The notes under the pieces: model-generated
What the model was told of the DNA's origin: nothing
The model's input: only the letters and a program-made list of their open reading frames with translations
The model's database searches: none
Program-made: the position numbers and the translations under genes
Assembly: GCF_030812855.1 (NCBI RefSeq)
Contig: NZ_JAUSTK010000004.1
Span: 62,001-126,000, forward strand
Direction of reading: 5' to 3'
From: Paenibacillus wynnii
GTDB taxonomy: Bacteria; Bacillota; Bacilli; Paenibacillales; Paenibacillaceae
Length of the DNA: 64,000 nt
Shown: positions 43,949-54,360 of the stretch, piece after piece
How positions within the stretch are numbered: the stretch's first letter is position 1
Layout: the number at the start of each line of letters is the position of its first letter

Positions 43949-45054
43949 TGGTAGTACCAACGATAGTAAAGTTCAAAAATGATTACATGCGCAGAATTAC
44001 GGATGATACAGGGATCTTCCAGCACACCAAATTTGGCGTGCCCGATCGCTCGAAGGGTTATACGACAGATGATAACGCACGCGCATTAATAGCTGCTGTG
44101 CTGATGTACAGCAGCTATAAGGATTCAGACACACTGGATCTGATTCACACCTATATATCCTTTATTCACCATGCTCAGAATTCTGATGGAAACTTTAGAA
44201 ATTTCATGGATTACAACCGTTCCTTTATGGAGGATAGCGGCTCCGAGGATTGTCAAGGACGCACGCTGTGGGCGCTTGGTTTTGCCCTTTCCCATTCCTC
44301 ATCTTTACCCGATAATCTATTGAACACTTGCCGTTACATGATCAATCAAGCCTTACCGCATATCGAAGCTTTGGGTTCACCCCGTGCAGGAGCTTATGCA
44401 CTGATCGGTCTAAGTTACCTGATCGAAACACCTAATGCATTGACCTATGCCTTTCCCTATCCCCACACACCAAGCACCGCGGAAGAAGAGGCGTTTCTGC
44501 CAAGAGAATTCATCATGGATCTGATTGAAACTGTAGCGGTTCGTCTGCATAATCAATATACCCTCAATAAAGGGAGCGGTTGGAATTGGTTCGAGGACAG
44601 CCTTACTTACGGGAACTCGATGCTTCCTTGGGCCCTTCTAAAAGCATTTCGCATTTCCGGCAACGTCAATTTGAAGGATACTGCTAAAGAAAGTCTGGAT
44701 TTCCTGAGCTCTAAGACATTCTCCGATGAAGGCTACTATAAGCCGATTGGCAGCCATGGGTGGCTGCTTCGGGGTGGAAAAGCTGCTCCCTACGATGAAC
44801 AGCCTATTGAGGCTTGTGAAATGCTTCTCGCATGCAAAGAAGCAGCACTTATCCTTCAAGACATGACATATCTTAAGAAAGCAGCCCTATGCTATGATTG
44901 GTATTTAGGTCATAACTCATTAAATACGTCTCTCATTGATCCGCAAACCGGAGCTTGTTATGACGGCATCCACAGTACAGGATTGAACCTGAACCAAGGC
45001 TCGGAGAGTATCATTTCTTACTCCATTGCCCATCTGGTGATGCACCATGAATAA
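43948..45054 (+). CDS. Six-hairpin-type (alpha/alpha) carbohydrate-active protein
   Basis: A 368-residue helical protein of the sort often listed as a glycosyltransferase-associated or glycoside hydrolase-like protein. RSKGYTTDDNARALIAAVLMY, NSDGNFRNFMDYNRSF, DCQGRTLWALGFAL, GWNWFEDSLTYGNSMLPWALLKAF and SHGWLLRGGKAAPYDEQPIEACEMLLAC show the pairwise helix pattern of (alpha/alpha)6 barrels. Acidic residues in the helix starts could be catalytic, but the reaction is not known. It starts at ATG 43948, one base into the stop of the GT4 gene, and overlaps manC by eight bases. Genes like it often accompany GT4 transferases, which suggests that it trims or modifies the same glycan. Confidence 0.7.
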   Translation: MVVPTIVKFKNDYMRRITDDTGIFQHTKFGVPDRSKGYTTDDNARALIAAVLMYSSYKDSDTLDLIHTYISFIHHAQNSDGNFRNFMDYNRSFMEDSGSEDCQGRTLWALGFALSHSSSLPDNLLNTCRYMINQALPHIEALGSPRAGAYALIGLSYLIETPNALTYAFPYPHTPSTAEEEAFLPREFIMDLIETVAVRLHNQYTLNKGSGWNWFEDSLTYGNSMLPWALLKAFRISGNVNLKDTAKESLDFLSSKTFSDEGYYKPIGSHGWLLRGGKAAPYDEQPIEACEMLLACKEAALILQDMTYLKKAALCYDWYLGHNSLNTSLIDPQTGACYDGIHSTGLNLNQGSESIISYSIAHLVMHHE

Positions 45055-46126
45055 ATTCGCGACGATCCTGGCAGGAGGTGGAGGTACCCGCTTCTGGCCA
45101 CTCTCTAGACAAGAGGTTCCTAAGCAACTCCTGAATATTAGCGGTAACGATATAATGTTGAATGATACCATAGAGCGTTTCAAAGGGATTATCCCTCAAG
45201 AAAATACAGTAATTGTTACGAATCGTACTCAAGCCGTGCTGCTGGAAAGTATTATGCATAGCAGTGTATCGAAGAACAACATTCTCATTGAACCCGTTGC
45301 ACGAAATACGGCTGCAAGTATTCTTTTTGCTGCCTTAAGCATAGAGAAAACCCACGGCGATTCTTTAATGGTTGTGTTGCCTTCAGATCATCATATAACC
45401 GATGAGGAACAATTCCGTCTTACACTAGATGAAGCATGCACAGTAGCGATGGAAAGAGATAAAATAGTGACCATAGGAATTAGGCCTGTGTTCCCTTCAA
45501 CTGGCTACGGTTATATTGCCTATGATAAAGATCCTATTTCTATAAACCCTGTAGCGATATACGATGTAGCTGAATTTGTAGAAAAACCAAACTTTAAGAA
45601 AGCACAAGGTTATCTGGCATCCGGTAATTATTTATGGAATAGCGGCATCTTCATTTGGAAAACATCGGTTATTATTGATAATTTCAAAAGATATCTTCCC
45701 CGGCTGTATAAGTCGATGCTTCCCATCAGTGATGGTCTGGGTACAGATCAGGAAGATGCTGTTATAAATCAGATATATCCGACGCTTCAAAGCATATCGA
45801 TTGATTACGGCATCCTTGAGCGCTCTGATGAAGTTGTTGTTCTCTCCGGCCAATTCGGCTGGAATGATATCGGAAGCTGGGATGCTCTTGGTGCCATATT
45901 CCCTCCAGATGAGTCAGGCAATATTATTAAAGCCAATCATATCGGCATTGATACCCGCAATTCTATTATTTATGGCAACGGCAGACTTATTACAACCATA
46001 GGTGTTGACGGCTTTATCATTGCAGATACCGGGGATGCGCTTCTAATCTGCCCTAAGGACAATGCGCAGGCCGTCAAAGACATCGTCGATATATTGAAGG
46101 AAAAAGGAATGACAGAGTATATTTAA
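45047..46126 (+). CDS. manC: Mannose-1-phosphate guanylyltransferase
   Basis: A 359-residue nucleotidyltransferase with the GDP-mannose pyrophosphorylase motifs: ILAGGGGTRFWPLSRQEVPKQ (nucleotide and Mg binding), EPVARNTAASI, VLPSDHHI and FVEKPNFKKA, then YGILERSDEVVVLSGQFGWNDIGSWDAL. It makes GDP-mannose from mannose-1-phosphate and GTP. The C-terminal isomerase domain of the two-domain ManC is absent, so it is the short type. It overlaps the upstream gene by eight bases. The IS copy B begins 25 bases after its stop, and no terminator of its own was seen. Confidence 0.93.
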   Translation: MNKFATILAGGGGTRFWPLSRQEVPKQLLNISGNDIMLNDTIERFKGIIPQENTVIVTNRTQAVLLESIMHSSVSKNNILIEPVARNTAASILFAALSIEKTHGDSLMVVLPSDHHITDEEQFRLTLDEACTVAMERDKIVTIGIRPVFPSTGYGYIAYDKDPISINPVAIYDVAEFVEKPNFKKAQGYLASGNYLWNSGIFIWKTSVIIDNFKRYLPRLYKSMLPISDGLGTDQEDAVINQIYPTLQSISIDYGILERSDEVVVLSGQFGWNDIGSWDALGAIFPPDESGNIIKANHIGIDTRNSIIYGNGRLITTIGVDGFIIADTGDALLICPKDNAQAVKDIVDILKEKGMTEYI

Positions 46127-46210
46127 GAAAGTACTGTTTTGCACAAAAAAGGGGCTGTCTCAAAAGTAGATATTTTTGACGAATGAGATAGCTTTTTGTA
46201 CTTCAAAGCC

Positions 46211-47154
46211 TTAAAAGCTAAAAACGAGCCAGTCTCCAATAACCCGGAGACTGGCTCGTTTTCGTTTTTGATCCGTAGTGGCTTGCTTTAGCAGGTTATG
46301 GGCAAGCGAAAGCCACCCGACTTCGAGCGTCACTTTTGACAACCCTCGAAGCAGGAAACGCCGGAATCCCCGGTTGTTCTTCAGTTGGCCAAACACACTT
46401 TCTGGCTCAGTCATCCGTTGAATCGCAAGCGCATATCCTTCTTCGCTCCGCAGTAGCTCCCTTGCCCGATTTCCGCTTTCTTCAGAGGTTTATCTTTCGG
46501 TTTCTCCTGGAGCCGGGCTTCCAGCTTTTGAATGGCGGTTTCTAACTTCTCGCCGGTCAGTTCTGTTCTTTCGCCGAGTTCGGCAAGGTCTCTGCCTTGT
46601 TGAATCTGCTCTTCCCGCTGCTCGTCAGTTTCAATAGTAGCAAAAAGGGTATGCACTTTCTCCTGCAATTTAGCTTTGTGCTTAACAACGGCTTTTCCCC
46701 AAACAAAGGTGTAGCGATTGGAATTCGCTTCAATCTTGGTTCCGTCTACAAAATAATGATCTAGGGAGACGTACTTTTCCTCGGCCAAGAACTGTAACAC
46801 GGCGGTAAACACGGTTTCAAGGACATCGTTCATCCGCTGGGAACGGAAGCGATTGAGGGTGCGAAAGTCCGGGCGCTGCCTTCCGGCTAGCCACATGAAG
46901 GGAATATATTCTCGCACAGCCTCGGAGATTTGACGAGAGGAATAGATGCGCTGGGTGTAGGCGTAGATAATGACTTTGGTGAGCATTTTGGGATGGTAAC
47001 TGTCGCGACCACCGCCGGGATAGGCAGCGTCAAAGATGGCGTCGTCAAGCCGATTTACGGCTGCGTTAACGACACGAACGAGGTGATGTTCTGGAATGTC
47101 GTCCTCTAAATCCATTGGCAGGCAAAGTTGGTCCATGGTATATTGAATGTACAA
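46211..47154 (-). pseudogene. IS1182-like transposase, copy B (deletion and frameshift)
   Basis: The TTG at 47154 follows AAAGGAGAGG. The frame reads MYIQYTMDQLCLPMD and contains the N-terminal domain (PKMLTKVIIYAYTQRIYSSRQ, FRTLNRFRSQRMNDVL, SLDHYFVDGTKIEANSNRYTF), including the first catalytic acids. It then loses the segment after KDKPLKKAE and shifts frame; the last part (TEPESVFGQLKNNRGFRRFLLRG) resumes in another frame to 46211. The missing region is the part that copy A keeps, and vice versa. This supports a common full-length parent of about 450-550 residues. The protein cannot be active. Confidence 0.85.
46217..46260 (-). terminator. Terminator at the end of IS copy B
   Basis: Perfect 15-bp stem AACGAGCCAGTCTCC with its complement (46223-46237 and 46246-46260), 8-base loop, then T-rich tail on the minus strand. 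It stops the transposase transcript. In copy A the same hairpin has mismatches. Confidence 0.85.
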
Positions 47155-47510
47155 AAGAAACCTCTCCTTTGAAATGGTTGTGTGGTAACTCCATTTTACC
47201 AAAGAGAGGTTTCTTTTTGCTGTATTAGAGAAGATTTTGGAACGGTTTCCGCTGAAAGTAGCGGAGAGGACGGAACGATTGCGGAAAAGCGGTAGCGGTC
47301 GCCTTGCACTCCGGATTTTTACCGCTAAGGAAAATAAATAAAATCTGGAGAGCACAGCGATTGGAGCAACGGTCCGTTCGCGGAGCGTCCTCACAAGCAC
47401 AACCGTCTATCCGACTCCAAAAACAAGGGGTGTCCCAAGCAGCCATTTCATGACTTATGGGACAGCCCCTTTAATATGATGCTTATATAATATGATTTAT
47501 ATTACTCGCG

Positions 47511-49517
47511 TTACTCTTTAATTTTAAAATTTTCTACCAAATTCTCTAATTCACTTGCCATAGCACTTACTTCTTCTGCAGATGCTGCTAAGTTATTAAC
47601 CGTAGCCGCCTGTTCTCCAACAGCACTAGATACACTTTCGCTATTGGCAGCTGCTGTTTCGGATGTATTACCCAAAGAGTCAATCAGCTGGACGATCTGT
47701 TCCGAGGTTGCTACCTCAGCCTTGGCTATGTCAACTATCTCTTTAACATTTCCAGTTATCGATTCCATAGATTCTATAATGTGAATGAAAGAGCGATCGG
47801 TTTCGTGGACAATTTTCACACCTTCTGTAACTGCTTCGAAAGCGCCTTTCATAGATACTACGGCCATTTGGATTTTGGCAATCATACTCTCAACCAACTC
47901 TGAAATTTCATTTGCCCGCAGATGTGATTCGTCTGACAGCTTTCTAACCTCACCTGCTACTACGCTGAACCCTCGGCCCTGTTCCCCAGCTCTTGCAGCT
48001 TCAATAGCAGCATTTAAAGCAAGTAAATTCGTTTGCCCTGCAAGGGCATTAATAGTTCCAATAATGGTAGAGACCTGATCCGTCATCTCATTGATGGATT
48101 CAAGAATGCTGCTGGTTTCAGACGTACTGATGCTAATTGTATCCATGGCTTCTACGGTATTAATGACTTTTGTTCTTCCGGCTTGGGCAGCCTCATTTGT
48201 AGCATTTGCATTCAAGAAGGTTGCATCCGCCTTATTTTGAGCTAAGTGAATAAGACTGGATAATTGTAATAATACCTGCGAAGCATTTACGATGGACAGA
48301 TTACTATTCTCCGCACCCGCAGCAATCTCCTCAGTACTGGAGCTAATTTCCTGAATGGAGGCACTGATTTGCTCCGAAGATGCTGCCATCTCTTGTGACA
48401 TGGAGGTTAACAAGCCAGAGTTGGATCTTATTTTCTCAATAACAGCTTCCTGCTTGTCGATCATGGTATTGAACGAATCACTTAACTCCTGTAGTTCATC
48501 TCTTGATCTAATGGAGGTATGCACGGTCAAGTCACCATTGCCAGCCATAGCCATCGCCTTCTTCAGTTTTTGAATCGGATTGGTTATCCCTACTAAGGTT
48601 AAAAAATATCCTATTAGAACTGATCCAAGGATACACACGATTGTAAGCAGCAAGGTCCGGCTACGAATTTCCATGGCAGGTGCCATATACTCTTTGTAAT
48701 TAGCTGTAGTCACAACAACCCAATTTCCAGCTGGTTGAAAAGACATATATTTATAGATGCCTTCATAAGTATAAAACCCATTTGAAGTTTTTCCCGCTTT
48801 CATTTCTTGGACAAAGCTGTTCAATTCCTTATTGCTGTTGCCATCAAGACTCTCTTTAAGAATCTTATCTTTAACAGGATGGGAGACGATAAGCCCTTGA
48901 CGATCAATCATATAAGCATAACCGGTTTCTCCTACCTTAATTTTCACAGCAGCTTCGGAAATAGTATCAAAAATAATAGTACCTATCAGCACTCCAGTAG
49001 TATTACCGTTATTAACCAGCGGATATGCAATAGCTATAACATGCTTATTCGTCACTTTCGACAGAATCACTTCACTAATTGCTTCTTTGCCTTGGAGTGC
49101 AGTTTGAAAATACTCTCTGTCCTTCACATTGATATCTGGTGTATCGGATTCGTTCGTAACCATTGCACTCCCTTCTTTATCAGCTATGATCAGTGATTCG
49201 AATTGGGCTGCATTATCTTTTTGAAAACTGGATATGTATTGATAGGCGCTTGTCCTAATACTCTCATCTGCAGGATTTACGGTAAGTTTTGCCAAGGTGT
49301 CATTCTTGCTTGCAATTTGCAAGTAGCGGGTAGCATCCTCTAGAGCAACGTCGATCGAATTAGCAGCTGCACCCGTAGTATTTTTAAGTTGTGTTTCTAT
49401 TTCCTGTTGTAAAGATTGGGAAGCCATATTGTAGGACATCATACCCGAAATGGATAGGGGAAGACTTATAATTATGATCATGATTATGCTGATTTTCAAC
49501 TTTAGGCTCAACTTCAT
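47511..49517 (-). CDS. Methyl-accepting chemotaxis protein (dCache type)
   Basis: A 668-residue receptor: membrane segment 8-28, a long extracellular double-Cache-like region ([38 protein letters not shown]), a second membrane segment near 295-315, HAMP, then the signalling domain with the hairpin tip [38 protein letters not shown]. No CheR-type pentapeptide was found at the end. The ATG follows AAAGGAAC. The gene stops 41 bases before the IS, so the IS sits just downstream. Its own promoter region has an AAT repeat (49612-49629). Confidence 0.92.
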   Translation of the reverse strand: MKLSLKLKISIIMIIIISLPLSISGMMSYNMASQSLQQEIETQLKNTTGAAANSIDVALEDATRYLQIASKNDTLAKLTVNPADESIRTSAYQYISSFQKDNAAQFESLIIADKEGSAMVTNESDTPDINVKDREYFQTALQGKEAISEVILSKVTNKHVIAIAYPLVNNGNTTGVLIGTIIFDTISEAAVKIKVGETGYAYMIDRQGLIVSHPVKDKILKESLDGNSNKELNSFVQEMKAGKTSNGFYTYEGIYKYMSFQPAGNWVVVTTANYKEYMAPAMEIRSRTLLLTIVCILGSVLIGYFLTLVGITNPIQKLKKAMAMAGNGDLTVHTSIRSRDELQELSDSFNTMIDKQEAVIEKIRSNSGLLTSMSQEMAASSEQISASIQEISSSTEEIAAGAENSNLSIVNASQVLLQLSSLIHLAQNKADATFLNANATNEAAQAGRTKVINTVEAMDTISISTSETSSILESINEMTDQVSTIIGTINALAGQTNLLALNAAIEAARAGEQGRGFSVVAGEVRKLSDESHLRANEISELVESMIAKIQMAVVSMKGAFEAVTEGVKIVHETDRSFIHIIESMESITGNVKEIVDIAKAEVATSEQIVQLIDSLGNTSETAAANSESVSSAVGEQAATVNNLAASAEEVSAMASELENLVENFKIKE

Positions 49518-49611
49518 TATGTATGTTCCTTTCTATATCTCTCCGTTTGTTTATTAGTGTAGGAGAAATCTCTGTCGTTTTATTCTCGAACTCCTTCCAT
49601 GTGATGATAAA

Positions 49612-49629
49612 AATAATAATAATAATAAT
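49612..49629. repeat. (AAT)6 microsatellite upstream of the chemoreceptor gene
   Basis: Six AAT units in a row (ATT on the minus strand), about 95 bases upstream of the receptor start and near a TTGTAA-type -35. Slippage could alter promoter spacing, but this is only an inference. Confidence 0.5.
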
Positions 49630-49676
49630 ATCACTTATATAGTTACAACAGCTGTGAGTTTCGACATAATTTTCAA

Positions 49677-49720
49677 ATAAAAAAAACCTCCAAACCATAA
49701 CATGTATGGTTTGGAGGTTT
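49677..49720 (-). terminator. Intrinsic terminator of the cysJI operon
   Basis: Minus strand: 16-bp stem AAACCTCCAAACCATA/TATGGTTTGGAGGTTT (49705-49720 with 49684-49699), short loop, followed by a T run. It lies right after the cysI stop at 49729. Confidence 0.9.
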
Positions 49721-49728
49721 GTGATTCC

Positions 49729-51453
49729 TCAGTCATGAAAATTCAGACCGTTGGTAACTGCCTTCACATAACCAGCACGAATGACGAAGTCGCCGAAATG
49801 CTCGCCGGTATTACGTTCAGATGCGTATCGATGAATGATAGGCTCAAGGGTCTCCAAAATTTCGGTCTCATCAATATTTTCTTTATAGATCTTGTTCAAT
49901 CTGTCACCGGCAAACCCTGCGCCCAGGTACATATTGTATCTGCCCAGAGATTTACCAATAAATGAAATTTCACCAAGCGCTGGTCTGGCACAACTATTCG
50001 GGCAACCAGTCATACGGATATTAATTTCCTCATCCCGAAGACCAACCTTATCTAGAACTACCTCCAGCTTATCCAGCAACGAAGGCAAGTAACGCTCTGC
50101 TTCAGCCATGGCCAATCCGCAGGTAGGGAAGGCCACACAGGACAAGGCACTTCTCCGCAGTGCGGAATGATGTGCACCGTCCGTGAGTCCATATTGCTTA
50201 GCCAATTCAGTGATTTTACCTTTTTTAGCACTGGTTACGTTAGCAATAATCAAATTCTGATTCGGTGTAAGGCGGAAATCACCTGTATGAATCTTGGCGA
50301 TTTCCCGTAATCCGGTCATCAACGGATTGTTGTCCTGATCATGAATTCGTCCACTTTGGATATAGAGCGACAGATTCCATTTGCCGTTGGTACCCTTCAC
50401 CCAGCCATAGCGTTCACCGTTATGATCAAAATGGTATGAACGCGCTGCTTCAAGCTGCCAGCCCAATCTTTCATGCAGTTCACTTACAAACCATTCAATG
50501 CCATGACGGTCAATGGTGTACTTGAACCGCGCATTTTTACGGACAGAACGATTGCCGTAATCCCGTTGAATAGTAACCGTCTTTTCGGACACATCGAGTA
50601 GCTGCTCAGGACGACAGAATCCGATCACACGTCCCAATTGCGGGTAAGTGCTTGTATCTCCATGGGTCATCCCCATACCGCCGCCAACCGAAACATTAAA
50701 ACCAATAAGTTTTCCCTCTTCAACAATAGCGATAAAACCTAGATCTTGGGAGAAAACATCTACATCATTCGAAGGAGGTACCGCCATACCTATTTTGAAT
50801 TTACGCGGCAAATATACGGGACCGTAGATAGGCTCCACCTCTGCTCCGTCTGCCAAGCTGTCCACTACCTTTTCTCCATCCAGCCAAATCTCATGGTAAG
50901 CAGGTGTTCGCGGTGATAAGTGATCGCTAACTTTACGCGCCCATTCATTTACCTCGGCATGAACCTCTGATTGATATGGGTTAGGGTTACTCATGACGTT
51001 ACGGTTAACATCGCCGCAAGCGGCTAGTGTTGTCATCAGAGTATCGTTAATGGATCGGATCGTCTTTTTCAAGTTCCACTTCAGCACACCATGCATTTGA
51101 AAAGCTTGTCTGGTGGTAATCCGAAGCGTACCGTTTCCATACTTATGAGCCAAATCGTCCATTACGAGCCACTGTGCCGATGTCATTACACCGCCCGGTA
51201 TTACCACACGGAGCATGAACTGATAAGCAGGCTCCAGCTTTTGCCGATCCCGTTCGGTACGCAAATCTCTGTCATCCTGCATATAGCTCCCGTGAAATTT
51301 TAACAACCGGTTATCATCTTCCGGCAAGCCCCCGGTAATAGGGTTTCTCAAGGTCTCAACTAACGCACCCCGCAAGTAATTGCTCTCTATCTTAATATGC
51401 TCAACATCACTTGGCGGCCCGCCAATCGGCTTAACCACTTCATTGTTTGCCAT
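49729..51453 (-). CDS. cysI: Assimilatory sulfite reductase hemoprotein, beta subunit
   Basis: A 574-residue sulfite reductase beta subunit. The two ferredoxin-like halves are visible ([23 protein letters not shown] and the later [16 protein letters not shown]), and the four siroheme-[4Fe-4S] cysteines lie in [19 protein letters not shown] and [17 protein letters not shown]. It reduces sulfite to sulfide using electrons from CysJ for cysteine synthesis. GGGAGGAG precedes the ATG. It follows cysJ by 44 bases, so they form one operon closed by the terminator at 49677. Confidence 0.96.
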   Translation of the reverse strand: MANNEVVKPIGGPPSDVEHIKIESNYLRGALVETLRNPITGGLPEDDNRLLKFHGSYMQDDRDLRTERDRQKLEPAYQFMLRVVIPGGVMTSAQWLVMDDLAHKYGNGTLRITTRQAFQMHGVLKWNLKKTIRSINDTLMTTLAACGDVNRNVMSNPNPYQSEVHAEVNEWARKVSDHLSPRTPAYHEIWLDGEKVVDSLADGAEVEPIYGPVYLPRKFKIGMAVPPSNDVDVFSQDLGFIAIVEEGKLIGFNVSVGGGMGMTHGDTSTYPQLGRVIGFCRPEQLLDVSEKTVTIQRDYGNRSVRKNARFKYTIDRHGIEWFVSELHERLGWQLEAARSYHFDHNGERYGWVKGTNGKWNLSLYIQSGRIHDQDNNPLMTGLREIAKIHTGDFRLTPNQNLIIANVTSAKKGKITELAKQYGLTDGAHHSALRRSALSCVAFPTCGLAMAEAERYLPSLLDKLEVVLDKVGLRDEEINIRMTGCPNSCARPALGEISFIGKSLGRYNMYLGAGFAGDRLNKIYKENIDETEILETLEPIIHRYASERNTGEHFGDFVIRAGYVKAVTNGLNFHD

Positions 51454-51497
51454 TGTTGCTATCTCCTCCCGATATCATTCACTTACTCTATTGGTGA

Positions 51498-53345
51498 TTA
51501 GTAAACATCGCGCTGGTAACGCCCCTGCTGCTGCATATCTTCAAGATAGGCTGCCGCTTCTTCCAGGCTTATACCGCCTTCCACTTGAATGACTGTGATG
51601 AGGGCGGAATGAACATCATGCGCCATATGCTTTTCGTCACCGCAGATATAGATATGGGCACCTTCTTTAAGCCATTCATAAATTTCACGGCTTTTTTCCA
51701 TGATGCGGTGCTGTACATATACCTTCTCTTCTGTATCTCTGGAAAACGCGACATCAAGCTTCGTGAGTACGCCGTCATTAAGCATTCTCTGCCAGTCGGT
51801 TTGATATAGAAAATCCGTTACAAAATGCCGATCCCCGTAGATTAGCCAGGATTTGCCTTGCGCGCCCAGTTCTTCTCTCTCTTCCAGAAAAGATCTGAAC
51901 GGAGCTACACCGGTTCCAGGACCTATCATAATAATTGGAACATCCGAATTCGCAGGAAGCTTGAAATTGGGATTGTGCTGGATATAGATCGGTAAAGTCC
52001 CGCCCGGTTGTACACGTTCTGCACAATGAACTGAGCAAACGCCGTAACGATCACGACCATGGGCCTGGTAACGCACAGCTCTTACTGTGAAATGCACTTC
52101 ATCCGGATTAGCCTTCCAGCTGCTTGCAATTGAGTATAGACGGGCCGGCAGCTTACGCAAAATGGTTACAAAGTTGCGGGCTGGAGCTTGCCAAGGTCCA
52201 AAATCCTGTACTAAATCCAAGAGGTCACGCCCTTGGATATATTCTTTAAGGTCCTGCTGTCGGCCCGGTGCCAGCAGCTCACTTAACCCGCTAGCGGAGG
52301 AAAACTGGATCGCTTGCTCCAAAAGAGGTTTGGTTAAAACAGTGATTTCGTAGTGATAGAGTAACGCCTCGCGCAGTGTACCCTCTTCACCTTTTTTGTT
52401 AAAAGGAACGGTCTCCGCAGAATTCCAGCCCATCGCCTCTATAATTGCATCTACCAGTTCTGGATGATTCTCCGGATACACTCCCAGTGAATCGCCGGGT
52501 TCGAATTGCAGATTAGAGCCCTCAAGAGAAAGCTCAAGGTGACGGGTCTCACGGTCTGAACCACGGCCATTCAGATTCAGATTCTCAAGAACCTCAGCTC
52601 TAAAGGGATTATTACGTGAATAATCCGACTCCTCAGACTCCGCAGCTTGGACTACCTCGACGGCAAGAGTATGAGCATTTGACTGTCCATTTAGAGAACT
52701 TAATACACTCTTAAACCATTCTGTTACTTGATCGTCATAATCCAAGTCACAGTCTACACGTGGAGTAAGCCGTTGACCTCCAAGCTCTTCCAGGCGCTGA
52801 TCAAAATCTTTTCCCGTTTGGCAGAAGAACTCATAAGAGGTATCTCCCAAAGCCAGTACAGAAAACCGCAGGTTGTCTAATTGAGGCGCTCTTTTGCTAT
52901 AGAGAAATTCGTAGAAAGAACGGGCATTATCCGGCGGCTCTCCTTCTCCGTGGGTACTGACCAATAGAAGCAGATTCTCGACCTTTTTCAGTCCATTGGG
53001 TCTAAATGTATTCATGGAAGCCAGAGTAACCTGATAACCCTGCTCTTCCAACTTACGGGACAAGCTCCCGGCAAGTCTCTGAGAATTACCGGTTTGAGAA
53101 CCAAAAAGCACGGTAACTTCACGCGAAACCGCGGACTGACCTGCTGTGGAAATAACATCAGTGGTTGCCGCTGTTGAAATAGTCAGTGGTTCTGTACCAC
53201 TCGGTGTCTCTGCAGCAGAGTGAAGAGCGGAAATATACCCGCTAAGCCATATCTTCTGTGTTTCCGTTAAGGATGGCAAAAGCCGATTAAGAAGTTCGAC
53301 TTGGCTCTCATTAAAGGGACTGTTCGTTACTTGAAGTTGCAACAA
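51498..53345 (-). CDS. cysJ: Sulfite reductase flavoprotein, alpha subunit
   Basis: A 615-residue diflavin reductase: FMN-binding flavodoxin (VTVLFGSQTGNSQRLAGSL, LVSTHGEGEPPDNA), FAD-binding region (ARLYSIASSWKANPDEVHFTV, YGVCSVHCAERVQPG) and NADPH part (IMIGPGTGVAPFRSFLEERE, ending DMQQQGRYQRDVY, the family-typical aromatic C-terminus). It passes electrons from NADPH to CysI. The start is at one of two adjacent TTG codons after AGGAGAGGTGG. No sulfur-controlled riboswitch was seen upstream. Confidence 0.95.
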   Translation of the reverse strand: MLQLQVTNSPFNESQVELLNRLLPSLTETQKIWLSGYISALHSAAETPSGTEPLTISTAATTDVISTAGQSAVSREVTVLFGSQTGNSQRLAGSLSRKLEEQGYQVTLASMNTFRPNGLKKVENLLLLVSTHGEGEPPDNARSFYEFLYSKRAPQLDNLRFSVLALGDTSYEFFCQTGKDFDQRLEELGGQRLTPRVDCDLDYDDQVTEWFKSVLSSLNGQSNAHTLAVEVVQAAESEESDYSRNNPFRAEVLENLNLNGRGSDRETRHLELSLEGSNLQFEPGDSLGVYPENHPELVDAIIEAMGWNSAETVPFNKKGEEGTLREALLYHYEITVLTKPLLEQAIQFSSASGLSELLAPGRQQDLKEYIQGRDLLDLVQDFGPWQAPARNFVTILRKLPARLYSIASSWKANPDEVHFTVRAVRYQAHGRDRYGVCSVHCAERVQPGGTLPIYIQHNPNFKLPANSDVPIIMIGPGTGVAPFRSFLEEREELGAQGKSWLIYGDRHFVTDFLYQTDWQRMLNDGVLTKLDVAFSRDTEEKVYVQHRIMEKSREIYEWLKEGAHIYICGDEKHMAHDVHSALITVIQVEGGISLEEAAAYLEDMQQQGRYQRDVY

Positions 53346-53674
53346 AATCCACCTCTCCTAATCCTGAAATCTATATCCATATTAATACCTACTCTTGTAA
53401 ACCTACTAAACTGCCATGGATTCAGGCTAACATAATTAAGGAAAACGATCAACGAAGATATACTTCCTATTAATTGGATACTTAGGTAATAATATGTGCA
53501 AAATAAGAAAAAGCAGTCTAAATCAGAGTAAATCACCCTGATTTAAGCCGCTTCATTATAAATAATGATGACTTTGATTAGATAACGTGATAATCAAATG
53601 ATGTCAATTGTTAGAATAAAAGATCCCGTGGTAATAAATCAATTCATTCACCCTTACTCTAAAGGAGGCACATC
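53346..53674. other. Divergent intergenic region between cysJ and the DUF421 gene (329 bp)
   Basis: No coding region, riboswitch or terminator was found. A weak hairpin (AAATCAG/CTGATTT at 53520-53526 and 53538-53544) lacks a T-run. Promoters of both genes should lie here but could not be placed with confidence. Confidence 0.5.
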
Positions 53675-54355
53675 ATGGAATTCGGATCCATTTTAATCAA
53701 GATAATTACTGGATTCTTTGGATTATGGAGTATGGCAAGACTGCTTGGCAAGAAAGAGATTTCTGCATTGACACCCTTTGACTTTATATCCGCTGTGGTG
53801 TTGGGTGATCTGGTAGGAAATACGATTTATGAAACAGAGCATTCCGTGCTTAAGCTGATTTTCACTCTTGTCATCTGGACCTTACTCTCTGTTCTTTTTG
53901 AAAAAATCACGCAGTTTATACCCAAGCTTCGCAAACCCTTGGAAGGCCAAGCTGAAATCCTAATTCATGATGGAAAAATTGATTTGAATAAACTCCATAA
54001 AAATAACTTAGACTTTGATCAGTTGCGGATGATGCTTCGAGCAAAGGACACCTTTTCTCTGGAAGAAGTTGCTTTTGCCATTTATGAAACAAACGGGTCT
54101 TTGAGCATTCTTAAAAAACATCTGTATCAAGGTGTACTCCGAAAGGATTTGAATATGCCAGATCAGGAAGTCCCATTGACGCTTTGTATCGTGGAAAACG
54201 GTGTTTTACACGAGGAAAATCTCCACAGTTTAGGTAAAGATCAAGCTTGGTTTAAGAGTCAGATTGAAAAAAAGAGATGCCCGAACATTAAGAGCATAGC
54301 GTATGCCGAATTCAACGGGGAAGGTGATTTGACTATCATCCCTAGTTACCAATAA
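53675..54355 (+). CDS. DUF421 (YetF-like) membrane protein
   Basis: A 226-residue protein with about three membrane segments in the first 90 residues (KIITGFFGLWSMARLLGKKEIS, FDFISAVVLGDLVGNTIY, LIFTLVIWTLLSVLFEKI) and a soluble C-terminal region (LRMMLRAKDTFSLEEVAFAIYETNGSLSIL) that matches the DUF421/YetF fold. The role is unknown; spore-related YetF and YdfS proteins belong here. The ATG follows AAAGGAGG. It converges on the hybrid kinase gene only five bases away, with no terminator visible between them. Confidence 0.88.
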   Translation: MEFGSILIKIITGFFGLWSMARLLGKKEISALTPFDFISAVVLGDLVGNTIYETEHSVLKLIFTLVIWTLLSVLFEKITQFIPKLRKPLEGQAEILIHDGKIDLNKLHKNNLDFDQLRMMLRAKDTFSLEEVAFAIYETNGSLSILKKHLYQGVLRKDLNMPDQEVPLTLCIVENGVLHEENLHSLGKDQAWFKSQIEKKRCPNIKSIAYAEFNGEGDLTIIPSYQ

Positions 54356-54360
54356 GCAAA

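Larger units (their letters stand above)
46151..47469 (-). mobile_element. IS1182-like element, copy B (defective)
   Basis: 1319 bases between ends beginning GGGGCTGTCTCAAAAG (46151) and GACAGCCCC (47461-47469, which is GGGGCTGTC reversed). It is inserted between manC and the chemoreceptor gene, with its transposase on the minus strand. The ends and leader match copy A at 28366-29836. A target duplication could not be recognised. The transposase carries a deletion and frame change, so the copy is immobile on its own. Confidence 0.88.

Noticed and set aside
47155..47400. N-terminal extension of the copy B transposase frame
   Set aside because: The extension covers the IS leader. The TTG at 47154 with AAAGGAGAGG matches the start seen in copy A, so the extra codons are not translated.
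53519..53545. Terminator between cysJ and the DUF421 gene
   Set aside because: The 7-bp stem AAATCAG/CTGATTT lacks a T-run and lies in a divergent promoter region, where no terminator is needed.
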